From NCBI GenBank assembly GCA_945859605.1, contig OX243812.1:915001-979000 (forward strand): 64,000 bases of DNA, read 5' to 3'. Both the position numbers and the translations under genes were made by a program. The DNA comes from Lumbricus rubellus. Taxonomy: Eukaryota; Annelida; Clitellata; Crassiclitellata; Lumbricidae. This document shows, piece by piece, positions 11,536 to 23,713 of the stretch. Numbering within the stretch: the first letter of the stretch is position 1; each line of letters begins with the position of its first letter. The notes beneath the pieces were generated by a model that was not told the DNA's origin, made no database searches, and worked only from the letters and a program-made list of their open reading frames with translations.

Positions 11536-12020
11536 AGCATGATAATTAGTGTACAGGGTTCTAGTTATGAATTCGTGAATAAGAGAGGGGTCTGCGAATA
11601 GAATAGAAAATATCTGAGCTACAGAGTTAGTGGTGTTCCGAGGCAACTGATGAAGATGAAGATGATGATGATGATGATGATGATGATAATGATGACGATA
11701 ACGATGATGATGATTCTTTACATCAATATTAGCTTCTCGTCTCTCACCTGATAATAATAATAATATTTATTCTTAGACCTAACAAAGTCTTTAAGTTTCT
11801 CGATACATCAACTGCAACGATTCCACAGTAGTAATTCCTCGCTTTCAACTCTGAACCCTGTTACACTGCAGTAGTTTTGCTTTGTAAGCTGGTAACATAA
11901 ATTGATAGAACGACGTCGTAATGTAATTGCAGCAAAACATGAAACGGCAAAATGTTGCAAAACGTCGTCGTCGTCTGTCCGAACTGAAAGTAGAGATGAC
12001 TCTAACGAATGGATATCAGA

Positions 12021-12027
12021 AGATAGA

Positions 12028-12065
<38 letters not shown>

Positions 12066-12620
12066 AACAACGACGACGACGACGACTGACGCTGACGTCG
12101 GAAGGTGGCGCTAGGAACGCGGATGATGTGAATGCTATTGAACGAAGAAGGAGGAAGAAGAGAGAAGAGGAGGATAAGGAAGAGGTGGAGGAGGAAGAAG
12201 AGGAGGAGAAGGAAGGGGTAGAGGAGGAGGAGGAGGAGGAGGAGGAAGAGGAGAAAGAAGAGGAGGAGGTGAAGAAGGAGAAGGAGAAGGAGGAGGAAGA
12301 GGAGGAGGTGAAGAAGAAAAGAAGTGGATGAGGAAGAAAAAGAGGAATGGGAGGAGTTGGAGGAGGAGGAGGAAGAAGAGGAAAAAGACGAGCAGAAGGA
12401 GGAGGATGTAGAGGAAAAGGAGGAAGGAGGAGACAGAAGAAGAGGAGAGGAAGGAGTAAGAGGAAGAGTAGGAAGTTGTGTACGAAGAAAGCAGGATAAA
12501 GAGGAGGAACAGAGGAAGGATAGGAAGATGGTTAGTAAAGGAAGCGCAGGAGTTAAGATGGAAGAGGAGGCGTATGCGAAGAGGAGGAGGAGGAGGAGAA
12601 TGAGGGGGTGGTGTATGGGT
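12021..12620. repeat. (ACG)n tract followed by a roughly 480-bp purine (GAA/GGA) tract
   Basis: ACG trinucleotides at about 12028-12085, then almost uninterrupted purines on the plus strand from about 12140. Glu/Arg/Lys-rich open frames here come from composition. Confidence 0.9.
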
Positions 12621-12869
12621 GTCGATGGTTATCGAGGGTGATCATATTAAATTTATTTAATTTGCTATCGAACGGAAAACGGATTTCTCTTAATATGAAA
12701 GTGTAAACCGTCATGCATCCTTCGACACAAATATTTTTTTGTAATCGAATCTCAAACAGAAATCGTTTATGTAGCGCTGCAATCGGAAATGTTTTCAAAT
12801 ATCGCTAGCGAGAAATAAATAGACAGAGGGTGTTGGTTGTATCATTCTCTTCGTAGTTGTTTATTTATT

Positions 12870-13075
12870 TCTTGCACTTGATATACAGCTCACCTTCAAG
12901 CTAACTGTCCCCACTTCAGCGCGGCACTGCATTGGAGTTTAACGCTGAAGCGCACGAGCAATTACACGTGAAGGATATGCTCAGGGTCCCAACGCGGCGG
13001 TTTGAGGTGGATTCGAATATGCAACTTTCCGGCTCCATGGTATCGAACCCCGTGCACCATTACATTGCGCCCACT
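12870..13075 (-). mobile_element. tRNA-derived SINE, family 1, decayed
   Basis: Reverse-complement of the family at 7048. It contains GAGCCGGAAAGTTG, a B-box-like TTCGAATCCACCTC, CGCGTTGGGACC and AACTCCAATGCAGTG. The A box is degenerate. The tail (CTTGAAGGTGAGCTGTATAT) is present. Confidence 0.75.
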
Positions 13076-13219
13076 TTCAATGGCAGAGGATGAAGCACTC
13101 TCCCTAACATTGGTTGAATTAATAGAAAGAGTTTCGTCTTCCAACAGAATATTTGAGTATGATGATGCTGCTATAATTATTATAGACTGTTTATTAATTA
13201 GCATTTGATCAGAAGTACC

Positions 13220-13508
13220 TCAGAGTTCTCAAGGATCTCAATCTCCGGCCCTTCTACTCCTAGAAATAGCTCTCGACTTCAACAGATGACTTTATGGTCC
13301 CTTTTGCCCGCCCAGCCACAAGGCAGCATAGGGCATTTTCGGTCACTGGACCTTCCGTCTGGAATGACCTTCCCTCTAACCTGCGTTTCCAACCTCGGAA
13401 CATCTCTGGCACATTTTTATAAATTTCTTAAGACTTCTCTTTTTGACCGGGCCTGAGTCGGGAGCGTCTCTGAGTAGAGTCCTGAAAGGAGCGCTATATA
13501 GGCCTAAA
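13220..13508 (+). mobile_element. L2/CR1-like LINE 3' end
   Basis: The translated segment [20 protein letters not shown] (near 13330-13390), then LKTSLFD, is the canonical end of an L2/CR1 RT. It is followed by the tail GGGAGCGTCTCTGAGTAG ... GCGCTATATAGG and then a GATA microsatellite. Stops interrupt the frame. Confidence 0.7.
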
Positions 13509-13512
13509 TTAC

Positions 13513-13653
<141 letters not shown>

Positions 13654-13921
13654 CATATTATGCATAATTCTTAGATGAACTGAATTTTTTATTTTTTGTA
13701 CTGATATGCCTCTGATAGGTGGTAAACTCTAACATAACGAAATTTAGAAGTGATAGAATGACAATAATATTTCAGTATTATAATGGGAAGATACATGCAC
13801 AATCTTGTATGGTTTAACGCGGAATTCGTGCAAAGGTTTAACTTAGATATGAATAATTTATTGCAAAAATCGCATGATTCGTGTGTTTGTTTTCTAATCG
13901 ATCATAATAATTATTATTATC

Positions 13922-14005
13922 AAACGATGGCAATGTAGAGTTGATAATCGACTTCTAGAAGTAAAACGATGGCAATGTAGAGTTGATAATCGACTTCTAG
14001 AAGTT
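13922..14005. repeat. 42-bp tandem duplication
   Basis: The unit AACGATGGCAATGTAGAGTT...CTTCTAGAAGT is present twice in direct tandem with no difference seen. Confidence 0.85.
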
Positions 14006-14189
14006 TTCCTTTTTATTCGTCGTAACAAGATTCAAAGCTTTGAAGAGCATCATGCGACTCTGACCATTTTGATCGACCATCACAGCTGCCACCTTCAGCT
14101 CATCGTCCACCTGGCGAAAAAGATGCACACAGTTTTTATCCATACATATACATGTAGGTATATCATGAAACCCGTATACACATGTACAT

Positions 14190-14400
14190 GTGTGTACTTC
14201 GGACTTAACGACACTTTTTCATTTCGAAGATGATTAGTGTCGGAGGCAGAGTACAACCTCTCATCCACGTTTATATTGCGATCGAGCCACCCGCAGTAAA
14301 GATCCGAGGAATTAATCTCTGATAAACCGACCGGCCGGGAATCGAACCCGGGCCGCCAGCGTGGCGAGCGGGCTACCAACCCACTTAATGGAGGGGGCAT
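14190..14400 (-). mobile_element. tRNA-derived SINE, family 2
   Basis: On the minus strand, GTGGGTTGGTAGCCCGCTCG (A-box region) is followed by GGTTCGATTCC (B box, 14338-14348) with flanking complementary GGCCCGG/CCGGCC. The body runs through GAGGAATTAATCTC-type sequence in reverse to about 14190. The head looks tRNA-like, but the long unrelated body argues for a SINE, not a functional tRNA gene. Confidence 0.75.
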
Positions 14401-14409
14401 GGTCGTATA

Positions 14410-14987
14410 CGACGGATAGGTCCTTCTGGATCCGCCCCTATTAGCGATCACTAAATTGCATAGGAATTTGAAATTGTTCTATTGATTGAATGAAATTTGG
14501 AAATGTTCAAATAATTTTTATTAATGAATAAAATGTGAAATAATCATGGATGTAAAAAACGATGAAAACGAAATAAAAACGATAAAAAAAGTCTTTTTTC
14601 AAAAAAATGAAAAAACACAAAAAACGATAAAAAACGGAAACGGAAAATAATTTGACTTTGCTACATCTAAAACCGCATTTTAACCATGAAAATCTTGATT
14701 AGGAACCTACTACACGCATGTCACGCAGGCTATCTCTTAAATGATTATGTTAAACGATGAAATAATGACTTTAGTTAGCTGAATCCTTGAGAGTTGGTGG
14801 AAAATATAAAAAATAGCCAATCAGAAAAAAATTAAAAAATTAAGGAAAATAATAACAGAAAGTAAATGTATAAATAAAGATAAAGACAATTTTAAAAAAC
14901 GATAAAAACGATGGGAAAAATAAAAAACGAAAAAACCATGTTTTTTGGGAGAGAATAAAAATACGGGAAAAAGTTTTTTTACAACTA
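14410..14987. other. AT-rich intergenic DNA
   Basis: A/T-rich, with many AAAAACGATAAAAA-like words in loose repeat. No gene seen. Confidence 0.5.
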
Positions 14988-15254
14988 TGGAAGTACAGTG
15001 GCGTAGCCAGACCTCTTTTCAAGAGGAGGCACAAGAGGAGGCAAAATGTACCCATGGAGCAAACAAGAGGAGGCAAAATTTATCCATGGAGCAATAGACG
15101 AAAATCGTAGACTTTTTTTTCCTGACGACCTTTTTTTTAGGGGTAGTATAATTCACAGCAATTACTTTTCAAGCATGTCTGAAACTAACAGTTGCAAAGC
15201 TTCTGCCGCCATTATTTTAAGTATAGAGAACATCAGTATGTGAACGTAAAAATT

Positions 15255-16747
15255 TTACGAGCATGAAATTGTGAGAAGTTCACTGACACTCAGTTTAGCA
15301 TTGTATGGTGAAGTGGCGACCGTGTCGGTGTCGCTGGCACTCGCACAATGTTCTGCAGCATTAAGACTTGTAGTACTGACAGAGATAGTGGTCGTTGACT
15401 GCTTGGATATGTCACTGTGAGACACTGTGCCTTTTGGTTGAAGAAATACATAGTGCTTTATATCGGAGATGTATCCGAGAGAAATTGGATTGTGACAATC
15501 GCCAGAGCTGCTTGTAGGCCCAAGTGGCACGACGACGTTGCTGCCAGCCAATACTACATTGATTTGCCGACTGTAGACGCGACATGCAGAAGACAGCATG
15601 ACGCCATCACCCCACTCTCCACGTTTAGACATTCTTTTCAGATATTCGTCGTTAACTCGTGCAGAATGTTCCGCAGCTGCTGCTCCTTGTAAGAATGTGC
15701 ATTTGAAGTCTTCCTCCAATGGAATATCAACTACCTCATCTCTGTGAGTTTCCAGGTAGCTGACTATATCTTGACGAACTGTTTCTGCTGTATGTGGCCA
15801 TCCTAGTCCCAGGGCAATTGAAGCAAACATACAGTCACCGTCACTGGGAACTTCACAGACAGTATATTCGTCTGTAAATATACCTGTAACATAAGTTACA
15901 TAACATGGCCAATTTGCAGCAAAGGAAAAGTTGGAAGTTATACACAGGGTAAATAAGTAGCTCTTTTACTTGATGTGACAAACAGCACGCATAATCAACG
16001 GAATAGAGAAAAACAAGAATAGTTGCAGTACTTCAAATGTGAAACATTGAAAACGTGACGTAAAATTACAATGCTCAGTAATTTTAAAGACACCAGTTAA
16101 AAGAAGATTTTGTACAAATTAGTTTTACACTGTGGCAATATATTATTTATGAGCTCTATGAGAATGAAGTAAAATTACGACAGTAATTTAAAAACACCAG
16201 TTGATAAAGGAACCATAATCAGGGGCTTCTATCCCTATACACGGTGGGCTCAAGTTGAGCCCAGTGAAAAACAGGGGGGAGTGTTTCTTTTACAAGTTAC
16301 AGATCTCTTCACTCACAGTAGGGGGGAAGGAGAGGGATTGAGCCCGGTTGTTTAGGGGGGATAGAAGCCCCTTACAAAGTTACCATAATTACTATTTACT
16401 AATCCTAACGGTATAACGGTTAAACCCTAGTTTACGTTGCTAAATTATTTTACATTGTTGCTTTAAAATGGAAGCTGCAGGGATTGATGAGAATGATTTC
16501 TTGCCTAAATGGAAGTTTGATTAAATAGAAGTTGGATGATGGAAATAATTGTTTCCGTAAGTATATAAAGTTGGATTGATGAAACTAGGTCTTTTCTTCA
16601 AGAGAAGCTTCGTTACTAATTATAACTAATAACCATAGGCGTTATTACTAATAACCTGTCGTTACCTGTGTATTTCTTCGCTGGCTTTTGGCTGGCAAAA
16701 GATAGCACAATCTGTCGAAGTTTCTTTTTTGGCGGCCCCGCAGACAT
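15255..16747 (-). CDS. OTU-family cysteine protease encoded inside a transposon
   Basis: Two exons join in frame. Exon 1 is 16747-16666 (82 nt, donor ACAG|GTAACG) and exon 2 is 15883-15255 (629 nt, acceptor ATGTTACAG), giving 236 aa. The N-terminus MSAGPPKKKLRQIVLSFASQ is basic and unlike an OTU domain; it resembles the starts of some transposon proteins (inference). The OTU core has PSDGDC with Asp42 and catalytic Cys45, then GEWGDGVMLSSACRVY, and KHYVFL with His171. The Ser/Thr-rich C-terminus is not recognised. OTU enzymes cleave ubiquitin or ubiquitin-like linkages. Active-site residues look intact, so a working deubiquitinase is possible. The 218-nt-plus intron holds an inverted repeat (16221-16372). 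The gene lies wholly inside the element's inverted repeats. Confidence 0.8.
16221..16372. repeat. 152-bp inverted-repeat element in the OTU gene intron
   Basis: Perfect 15-bp ends (AGGGGCTTCTATCCC at 16221-16235, complement at 16358-16372) enclose an inner palindrome GGGCTCAAGTTGAGCCC. No clear target duplication abuts the ends. It may be a tiny MITE nested in the larger transposon or a foldback structure. Confidence 0.75.
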
Positions 16748-17315
16748 AATAATGACTATTGACGAATTGACGAATGAGTCGGAATGACGATAATACACAA
16801 TAATTCGATTAGTACAATTTACTTGAAAAATACTGAAGTTAGGCGTTTGTTACCGGAAACGAAAACTGTGTCTGTGTGTCAGGAAATAGTATACGCCGTA
16901 CGGTACAACATTCGCTTGAACAGTGCAGTAAGTAAGTAAATTGCATCATTTGCATGCAGATTTGTATGGCGATGGAGTTCGGGCAAGAGGAGGCAAATAC
17001 GGGAAAATCCAAGAGGAGGCAACTGCCTCCTCCTGCCTTCATGTGGCTACGCCTATGTGGAAGTAATCACAGCACATTATAAAGTTACGAACGTTTATTT
17101 TCGTCACGTTACAGTGATAGGTGAAATTGCACAGATCACATGCGCAAGCTCAGGAGCTGCATAAATGTATACGGCATCGGCGGAGTTTTGTTTCCCTTCT
17201 TGGGGGGGAGGCTTCAAACTTGGGCTTTGGTTGGGGCGGAGACTTAGTCCAGATCGAGGGGTGTCGAAAATGTTTTTTCTCTTCTCCCACGAAAGATTCT
17301 GACCTCTTTTTTAAA

Positions 17316-17460
17316 GTCCATTCCACCGATGTATAACGTAGGCCTAGTTGTCAATCAATGCATGGTTTGTGTTTGGCTTGAACGTACAGAAAGAACGGAC
17401 AAATCCTCTTCTCTGTATTTTCATTCTATGCTTCCTACGTTATACATCGGTGGAATGGAC
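17316..17460. repeat. Perfect 27-bp inverted repeat with 91-nt spacer
   Basis: Positions 17316-17342 (beginning GTCCATTCCACCGATGTAT) are the exact reverse complement of 17434-17460. The spacer shows no gene. Confidence 0.9.
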
Positions 17461-19200
17461 CCGCATTTCTTAGAGATATTCTACATGATTGTAGGCTATG
17501 CTGTATGCGGTAACAGTATGCCTTTCCAATGGCTGCATTCAGCAGGGCTGCCCGGCGGTGCGCTAACTCACCGCATGGAGCGCGCGCATGCAAACATCCG
17601 AATCATTATTATCACTGTATCGGCGAAATATCTTTGGAAATCTCGCAGGAAATCTCGTTCTGATGAACAGTGCTTTACCAGCGGAGCATCTTCCTTCGGT
17701 TGCTGTGGCTGAGGATGCTGAGGATGCGTTACTAGGCGACGCCCGCATCAACTGTCGAATGCGACATATTAAGATGGATTTACACCAAGAAAACTGAACG
17801 GTAGGCGTTGAAATGATGCAATTCACGACAAGAGACACGGAATTAAAAACGTAAAGGACGCACTTAGATTCGTTTGGAACTTTGTATGGAGTATGGACTG
17901 GAGATAAAATTCTGGATAATTATTATAGAACGGAAAAGGACTGTTGAAAAAGGAATGGGAGGGAGGTGGCGAGCAGGGAAAGCAGAGAAGAGGGGAGGAA
18001 GTAAAAGGACAGAAAAAAGAAAAGGAAATGCAGAAGTGAGTGAGCGTATAGAGAAGGCAGATGATGATGGTAAAGAAAAGGGAAGGGTAGGCGAGTTTGG
18101 AAGAGGACATTAGAGGGCGGGATAGGACAGGATGGGACAGGATAGGATAGGACAGGATAGGACAGGATAGGACAGGATAGAACAGGATAGAACAGGATAG
18201 AACAGGATAGAACAGGATAGGACAGGATAGGACAGGAGAGTAGCGTGCATGAGAAGACAGGGCATGTTGCAGGACATAGAACGGTTCGGAGATGGGAGTA
18301 AAGTGGGAGGATGGGTGAGAAGTAGTGAGCTTATAGATGACAGTAGATGCAATGATGTCTGAGGCTGCGTGATCTGAATTGGATGAGGATAAGATCTGAA
18401 GGAGATGAAAAAAACGAGTTTCAGCATCTGTTGACGATGTTGATGAAAACGAGTTTCATCTGTTGACGATGGATATCAACTGCATTTGGTTGACGACGAC
18501 GAAAAAACGAATTTCATCGATTCGTTTTTGGATTTTGTGTTAAGACATCAGCGAAGATAATGAGATGGAAGAGAAGAGAAGAGACAGAAGGAGGAGGTGG
18601 ACACACATACCGAAAGACAGATAGAAAGACAGATAGAAGAATATAATAGGTAGGCCGATTATGGGAAGACAGACAAACATCAGGATAGACGGACGAACGG
18701 ATGGACAGGTGCGTGCGTGCATAGACAGAGATACACGAAGAAGAATGTGAATATCACAGACAACAAATTAATGACACTAATTTATCTCGCATAAAATATA
18801 GAGCATCTCCTACGCTAGTTATTCACTATTATTATATTTTTCACAGCAGTTCGTTGTCTCTCATATCGATAAGAACCATCGTTCAGTCTACATGTATGGC
18901 CATTCGAAAGGTCAACGCAGGTCAACCATCTCACCCGTGGTTGCCATGACAACCGAGCAGAGAAGACTAGGATACGGTCGCTATAGAAACGCGCCATTGC
19001 ATGCCGCATAGATTCATATTTTTACACATGAAATCCTTCGCTCAACAATTTTCAGCGACATCGAATGCAACATCTAACCGTTGGTAGTTCTTCCTCTTTG
19101 ATGCAGCGCTCGTGAATAAGCTGGTGCCCTACAATTATTGGCTTTCGAGTGGTGCTCAAATAATTATGTCAGAGATGACCATTGATATTGATGATTAGTC
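17461..19200. other. Intergenic with simple repeats
   Basis: No supported gene. Contains a 10-bp minisatellite (GGATAGGACA/GGATAGAACA) at about 18118-18238 and a divergent repeat of AACGAGTTTCATCTGTTGACGA near 18410-18480. An inverted R1 fragment (GAATAAGCTGGTGCCCTAC) lies at about 19103-19160. Confidence 0.5.
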
Positions 19201-19224
19201 ATTAGACAATGACGTTTATAAAAC

Positions 19225-19735
<511 letters not shown>

Positions 19736-19879
19736 GAATTGTGGGTTATGATAATGATGATAGTGACGGTGACGGTGACGATAGTGGTGAAGAAGATGTT
19801 GATTGAAATAAATAACATTGATTGCAGGTTGTGTTGTGAATGAAGAGATCGTTTCAACTGTCAAGAAAACATGAGCATG

Positions 19880-20980
19880 GTGAGCTCAGAAGCGGTGGTG
19901 TCACCTTCGGCCATTCTAATCGCAGCCGCAACAATTACGTCTTACCTTTTCGAAGCTGGTTAGTCGACGGACATGTTCCAGTCATAAAAATTATAATTAA
20001 ATTTAAATTGTTGGCCTAAGTGAATCCTTTTCAGTATACATGACATTGTGTATCATGATTATGATATCGTCTATCATACTAACGACAGCTTATGGCAATA
20101 CAGGCCGCTGCTGTCATAAAAAAATTGTTTTGTAATATAAGAACAGCTCAAATAAATAATTCCACACGTCTACATGTATTAACGATAATTTTATACGTAG
20201 AATAGCGTTCCTGTGATTTCGTAACAATCAGTCTGCGTTCTACCAAGCCAGAAGTGATAAAATTTAATGTTCAAACCAAACTTTCCACACTCCTTTTGAG
20301 TCTAATGCTAGTAGATATAAAAAATGACTTTTATGCTAGACTAGTCATGCAGTGCCAGGCTGCCGGTCCAAAGCCCGGTCGAAGGAGGAGGGCGATGCTA
20401 ATTATGCTTGTTATCAATGCAGTAACGTATTATAGTTGAACTGAAACAACTACTACTGCCTGTTAATCTGTCTTTCAAGACTCGCATCGCAAAGCTTTCT
20501 TTAAGCAATCCAGCGTTGAATCAACAGCATCAAAGATCACTCAACCGATACTGAAAAAGATCCGATACATTCGGATACTTAACGAGCATCATTCAAGACT
20601 CAGAAAGCCATGAAGCGCATCGCTAATGAACGTTTCGCTTCAATGATCTTGGAATCATAATCTATTCGATCTCATGAACATTACTCTCCCATTATATGGA
20701 CTACGTACTATATGACGCGTGTGTGTATGCTGCTGTAAACATCTAGACGATTGTAATAATATCAGATTCAATTTGGATCGGTTCTATTGCGACAATGCTT
20801 AATGATCATCGCTAATTAATGACCTACAGCATTGCAGACGACAGCGGCGCCTCTGGTGAGATCAACAGGAAAATTAATCTCCAACCAGTTATGCAACTGA
20901 AACGGCTTATAATGACTAACCAGTTTCCTTGTGAGATAGGAACGGGGAAAGATAGTCTATTAGAAATGTTGAAAACGAAA
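19880..20980. other. Intergenic, no gene seen
   Basis: AT-rich, without family motifs or a credible exon. Confidence 0.5.
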
Positions 20981-21014
20981 TAGATGCGAGTTTATACAGG
21001 CGTTCCACCGCAGT

Positions 21015-21215
21015 TTTATTGTTGCTGTCGTTGTTGTTGCTGTAGCTGCTGTTGTCATTGTTTGCGGCTATTGCCATCGTTGCTGTTGTTGTTGCCATTG
21101 TTGTTGTTGTTGCTGCTGTTGCTGCTGTTGCTGCTGTTGTCATTGTTTGCGGCTGTTGCCATAGTTGTTGTTGTTGTTGTTGTTGTTGTTGCTGTTGTTG
21201 TGGTTGTTAATATTA
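21015..21215. repeat. (GTT/GCT)n trinucleotide tract
   Basis: Interrupted GTT, GCT and GTC repeats containing two copies of CATTGTTTGCGGCT. A separate (ATC/ACC)n tract with a GCC core lies at 21518-21624. Confidence 0.9.
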
Positions 21216-21518
21216 TTTTTTCACCGAGGTGCATCATGATATACCCAGATTCTCAGAAACTATTCGAAGATTAACCGCTATTCTGGAACTATCGATTCTT
21301 GTCCACAATGATATCCAAACAAACGTACGTGCCATTGAAGACCGCATCATGATCAGTTTAAATCGTTGAGAGCTGCAGATGGAAAGTCGCTGGAAAAAAG
21401 GTGGCTTTTCTTTCAAGTTGGTCGCACAAAATAATTGCTGATGTGCGGCGGTCCACTCCTTCGATAAAAGCAAAACCCGACCGATTGAAATGATTGGTCC
21501 ATTATTATTATCATTATT

Positions 21519-21549
<31 letters not shown>

Positions 21550-21639
21550 CCACCAGCACCACCTCCGCGGCCGCCGCCGCCGCCACCACCACCACCACCA
21601 CAACCATCATCATCATCATCATTTTACCTATGAGCATGT

Positions 21640-22290
21640 AATCGTTTAATTCAAACTTTTGCAACAATTTTGTATAAGAAGTTGGATTTGAATTTGAAGA
21701 CCCATTTTACTCTTATTACCGCTACATTTAGATTTCTCATGCATTTTTGATTCGATTCGTTAATTTCGCCATTTCCGTAAAAGTTTACATTCAACAGGAG
21801 AGCGATGTTTGGCGTTATGTCGTGTGTTTATGCAGCTGGCTATGACTATCCATCCGCCCAAGTTATGCTGCTTGTCATGCATATCATTAGAAACACGTCG
21901 TATTCAAAGCAGAGACGCCTCGGAATTCTATTGGCGCTATATAAAAACGCTTCGTTTCATTACATTAACGACAGGCAGAGACCGTGCGGCACTTGACCCG
22001 AGAGAATCCCAAAGGAATCACGGATGCTGTTTATCGACTAATATTGCCAGAACATCTGACATAAGGGAAATGAAGTCATGCAGGGTGCGATCCACGTCTG
22101 TTCCGAGCATGGTCTGAGCTCACTCGGAAGCCACGTTCATTCATTGAGAAGTGCGACTTGTTTGAGAATATAAAAACATAATGGTAACATCGGTATGCAA
22201 TTGAGAATGATGACACTAATCATGATGATCCTTGATATGACATTGTTATATGTAAGCAACTTTACTATATAAGCTTACATGCAGATGAAT
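21640..22290. other. Intergenic, no gene seen
   Basis: Short open frames only; nothing recognised. Confidence 0.45.
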
Positions 22291-22297
22291 CTGATGA

Positions 22298-22349
22298 AGC
22301 AATACTTTCTACCGCTTAACGGATCCGTTGAGCGGCAGAAAGTATTGCT
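22298..22349. repeat. 52-bp near-perfect palindrome
   Basis: Arms 22298-22323 and 22324-22349 are complementary at 24 of 26 positions, centred on AACGGATCCGTT. It directly precedes an R2 dispersed repeat. Confidence 0.9.
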
Positions 22350-22410
22350 ATGACAACAGAAGTCGTTACCCTGGAAAAAAATTGCCTGGCATATTACAGC
22401 ACTTAATAAG
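22320..22410 (+). repeat. Dispersed repeat R2, copy 2
   Basis: Contains GGATCC, TATGACAACAGAAG, then GGCATATTACAGCACTT, in the order also seen at 25990-26075. Confidence 0.75.
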
Positions 22411-23713
22411 CAATTAAATAATTATGTTCGGCTACGAATCCCGAGTAAAATGTCAAATGAAGCTACTACAGAAACTAAAGGAGAAGGCCCAGCGGAGGGA
22501 AGAGTGGCGACATTGGACAGCCGAACCTGCCTAGGGGCAGAGAACCAGAAGAAGAAGTTCGGCTAAACGCGTTTTAGAGGTGTCGAAATCGTGACTCTTT
22601 TCACAGTCTTGCAACATCTCGCGGCTGCCAGGGACCTTCCACGCGTTGTCTAGCATAATGATTATTTCTTAAAAGCCCCGTTTTTGCTGTTTATTTGTTT
22701 ACTGAAGTTTGGGGAAAACTCGTGATGATTCCTTATAATACAAAATAAATAAATAAAAGTTTGTCCGTAAGAAAATATGCACACACTCCGAACGTACTCG
22801 GAGCGTCGAAGGAGCAACGTTATAGCAGACCAAAGATAATAAAGGACGACGTTTTATTGAGCGATCGATAGATGTCGTTAGTGAGGCTTGATCTTACCCA
22901 GCATGCCTTGTCTCCTGTCCGACGGATAATAATATTTTCCTTTCTCTGAACGCCATCTACATGTAGGCTATAACGATGGTCAGCGTTACGTTAAACAGAA
23001 TCAACAACAGACGCCAGAGATCAACCAAACGATCATAGTGACATCTGCCTTATTATTATTCTAGCGATGGGATCGGAATTTAATAAGGAAACTCACTTTC
23101 GTTTATTCCATGGTGGCGCTTTCTGCCATATTCTGCTTTAAAAACTATCGACGTTAGATTTTAGGTGAAAGTTTATGCAAGCCAAATTAAGAGTTTTGCA
23201 TTTTCGAGAATAATTAACATAAGATTCATCTGGCAAATTATAGGCCTAGGAGGCTAGGCCCTAGGCCTACCTTTCCAGAAATGCGGGACAGACTGGACAG
23301 TGTAGACATTTTGATTGCGTGAATTCTCAAAACCTGGTGGAATTCTATGTCGACGAGGATTGTTAAGGAACCTTTAACTTTCCATAATTTCGAACGAATT
23401 TGAATTGCTTCGAATCCCATTGTTGCATTTATAATATTAAAAAGGACGATGACGATGACAATGTCGATGATGACAATGTCGATGATGATGGTGATGGTGA
23501 CAACGTAAAATGACGATGATGATGACGATGATGATGAAGAAAAGAACAGAATATAATGGAATAGAATAGAATACAATAGAACAGAACAGCAAAGAACACA
23601 CTGGAATAGAATATAACGCAGCAGAACAGATTAAAATGGAATACTAAAGAACAGAATGGAATAGAACATAACATGATACTTTCTTCTATTCTGCTGTTGT
23701 GTATGTGCTACAG

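Larger units (their letters stand above)
14996..17057. mobile_element. hAT-like DNA transposon carrying an OTU protease gene
   Basis: The left end CAGTGGCGTAGCCA (14996-15009) pairs with the right end TGGCTACGCCTATG (17044-17057), 12 of 14 matching. Both are flanked by the exact 8-bp direct repeat TGGAAGTA (14988-14995 and 17058-17065). Subterminal AAGAGGAGGCA repeats occur three times near the left end and twice near the right, as expected for transposase-binding repeats. No transposase ORF is visible. The only gene is the minus-strand OTU gene at 15255-16747. TIR style and 8-bp duplication indicate hAT type; element mobility today is unknown. Confidence 0.88.

Noticed and set aside
12021..12641. 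Glu/Lys/Arg-rich acidic protein
   Set aside because: Purine tract composition; no initiation context or conservation argument.
14330..14400. Functional tRNA gene
   Set aside because: A and B boxes are present, but no complete cloverleaf could be assembled by eye, and the sequence continues into a long repeat body typical of a SINE.
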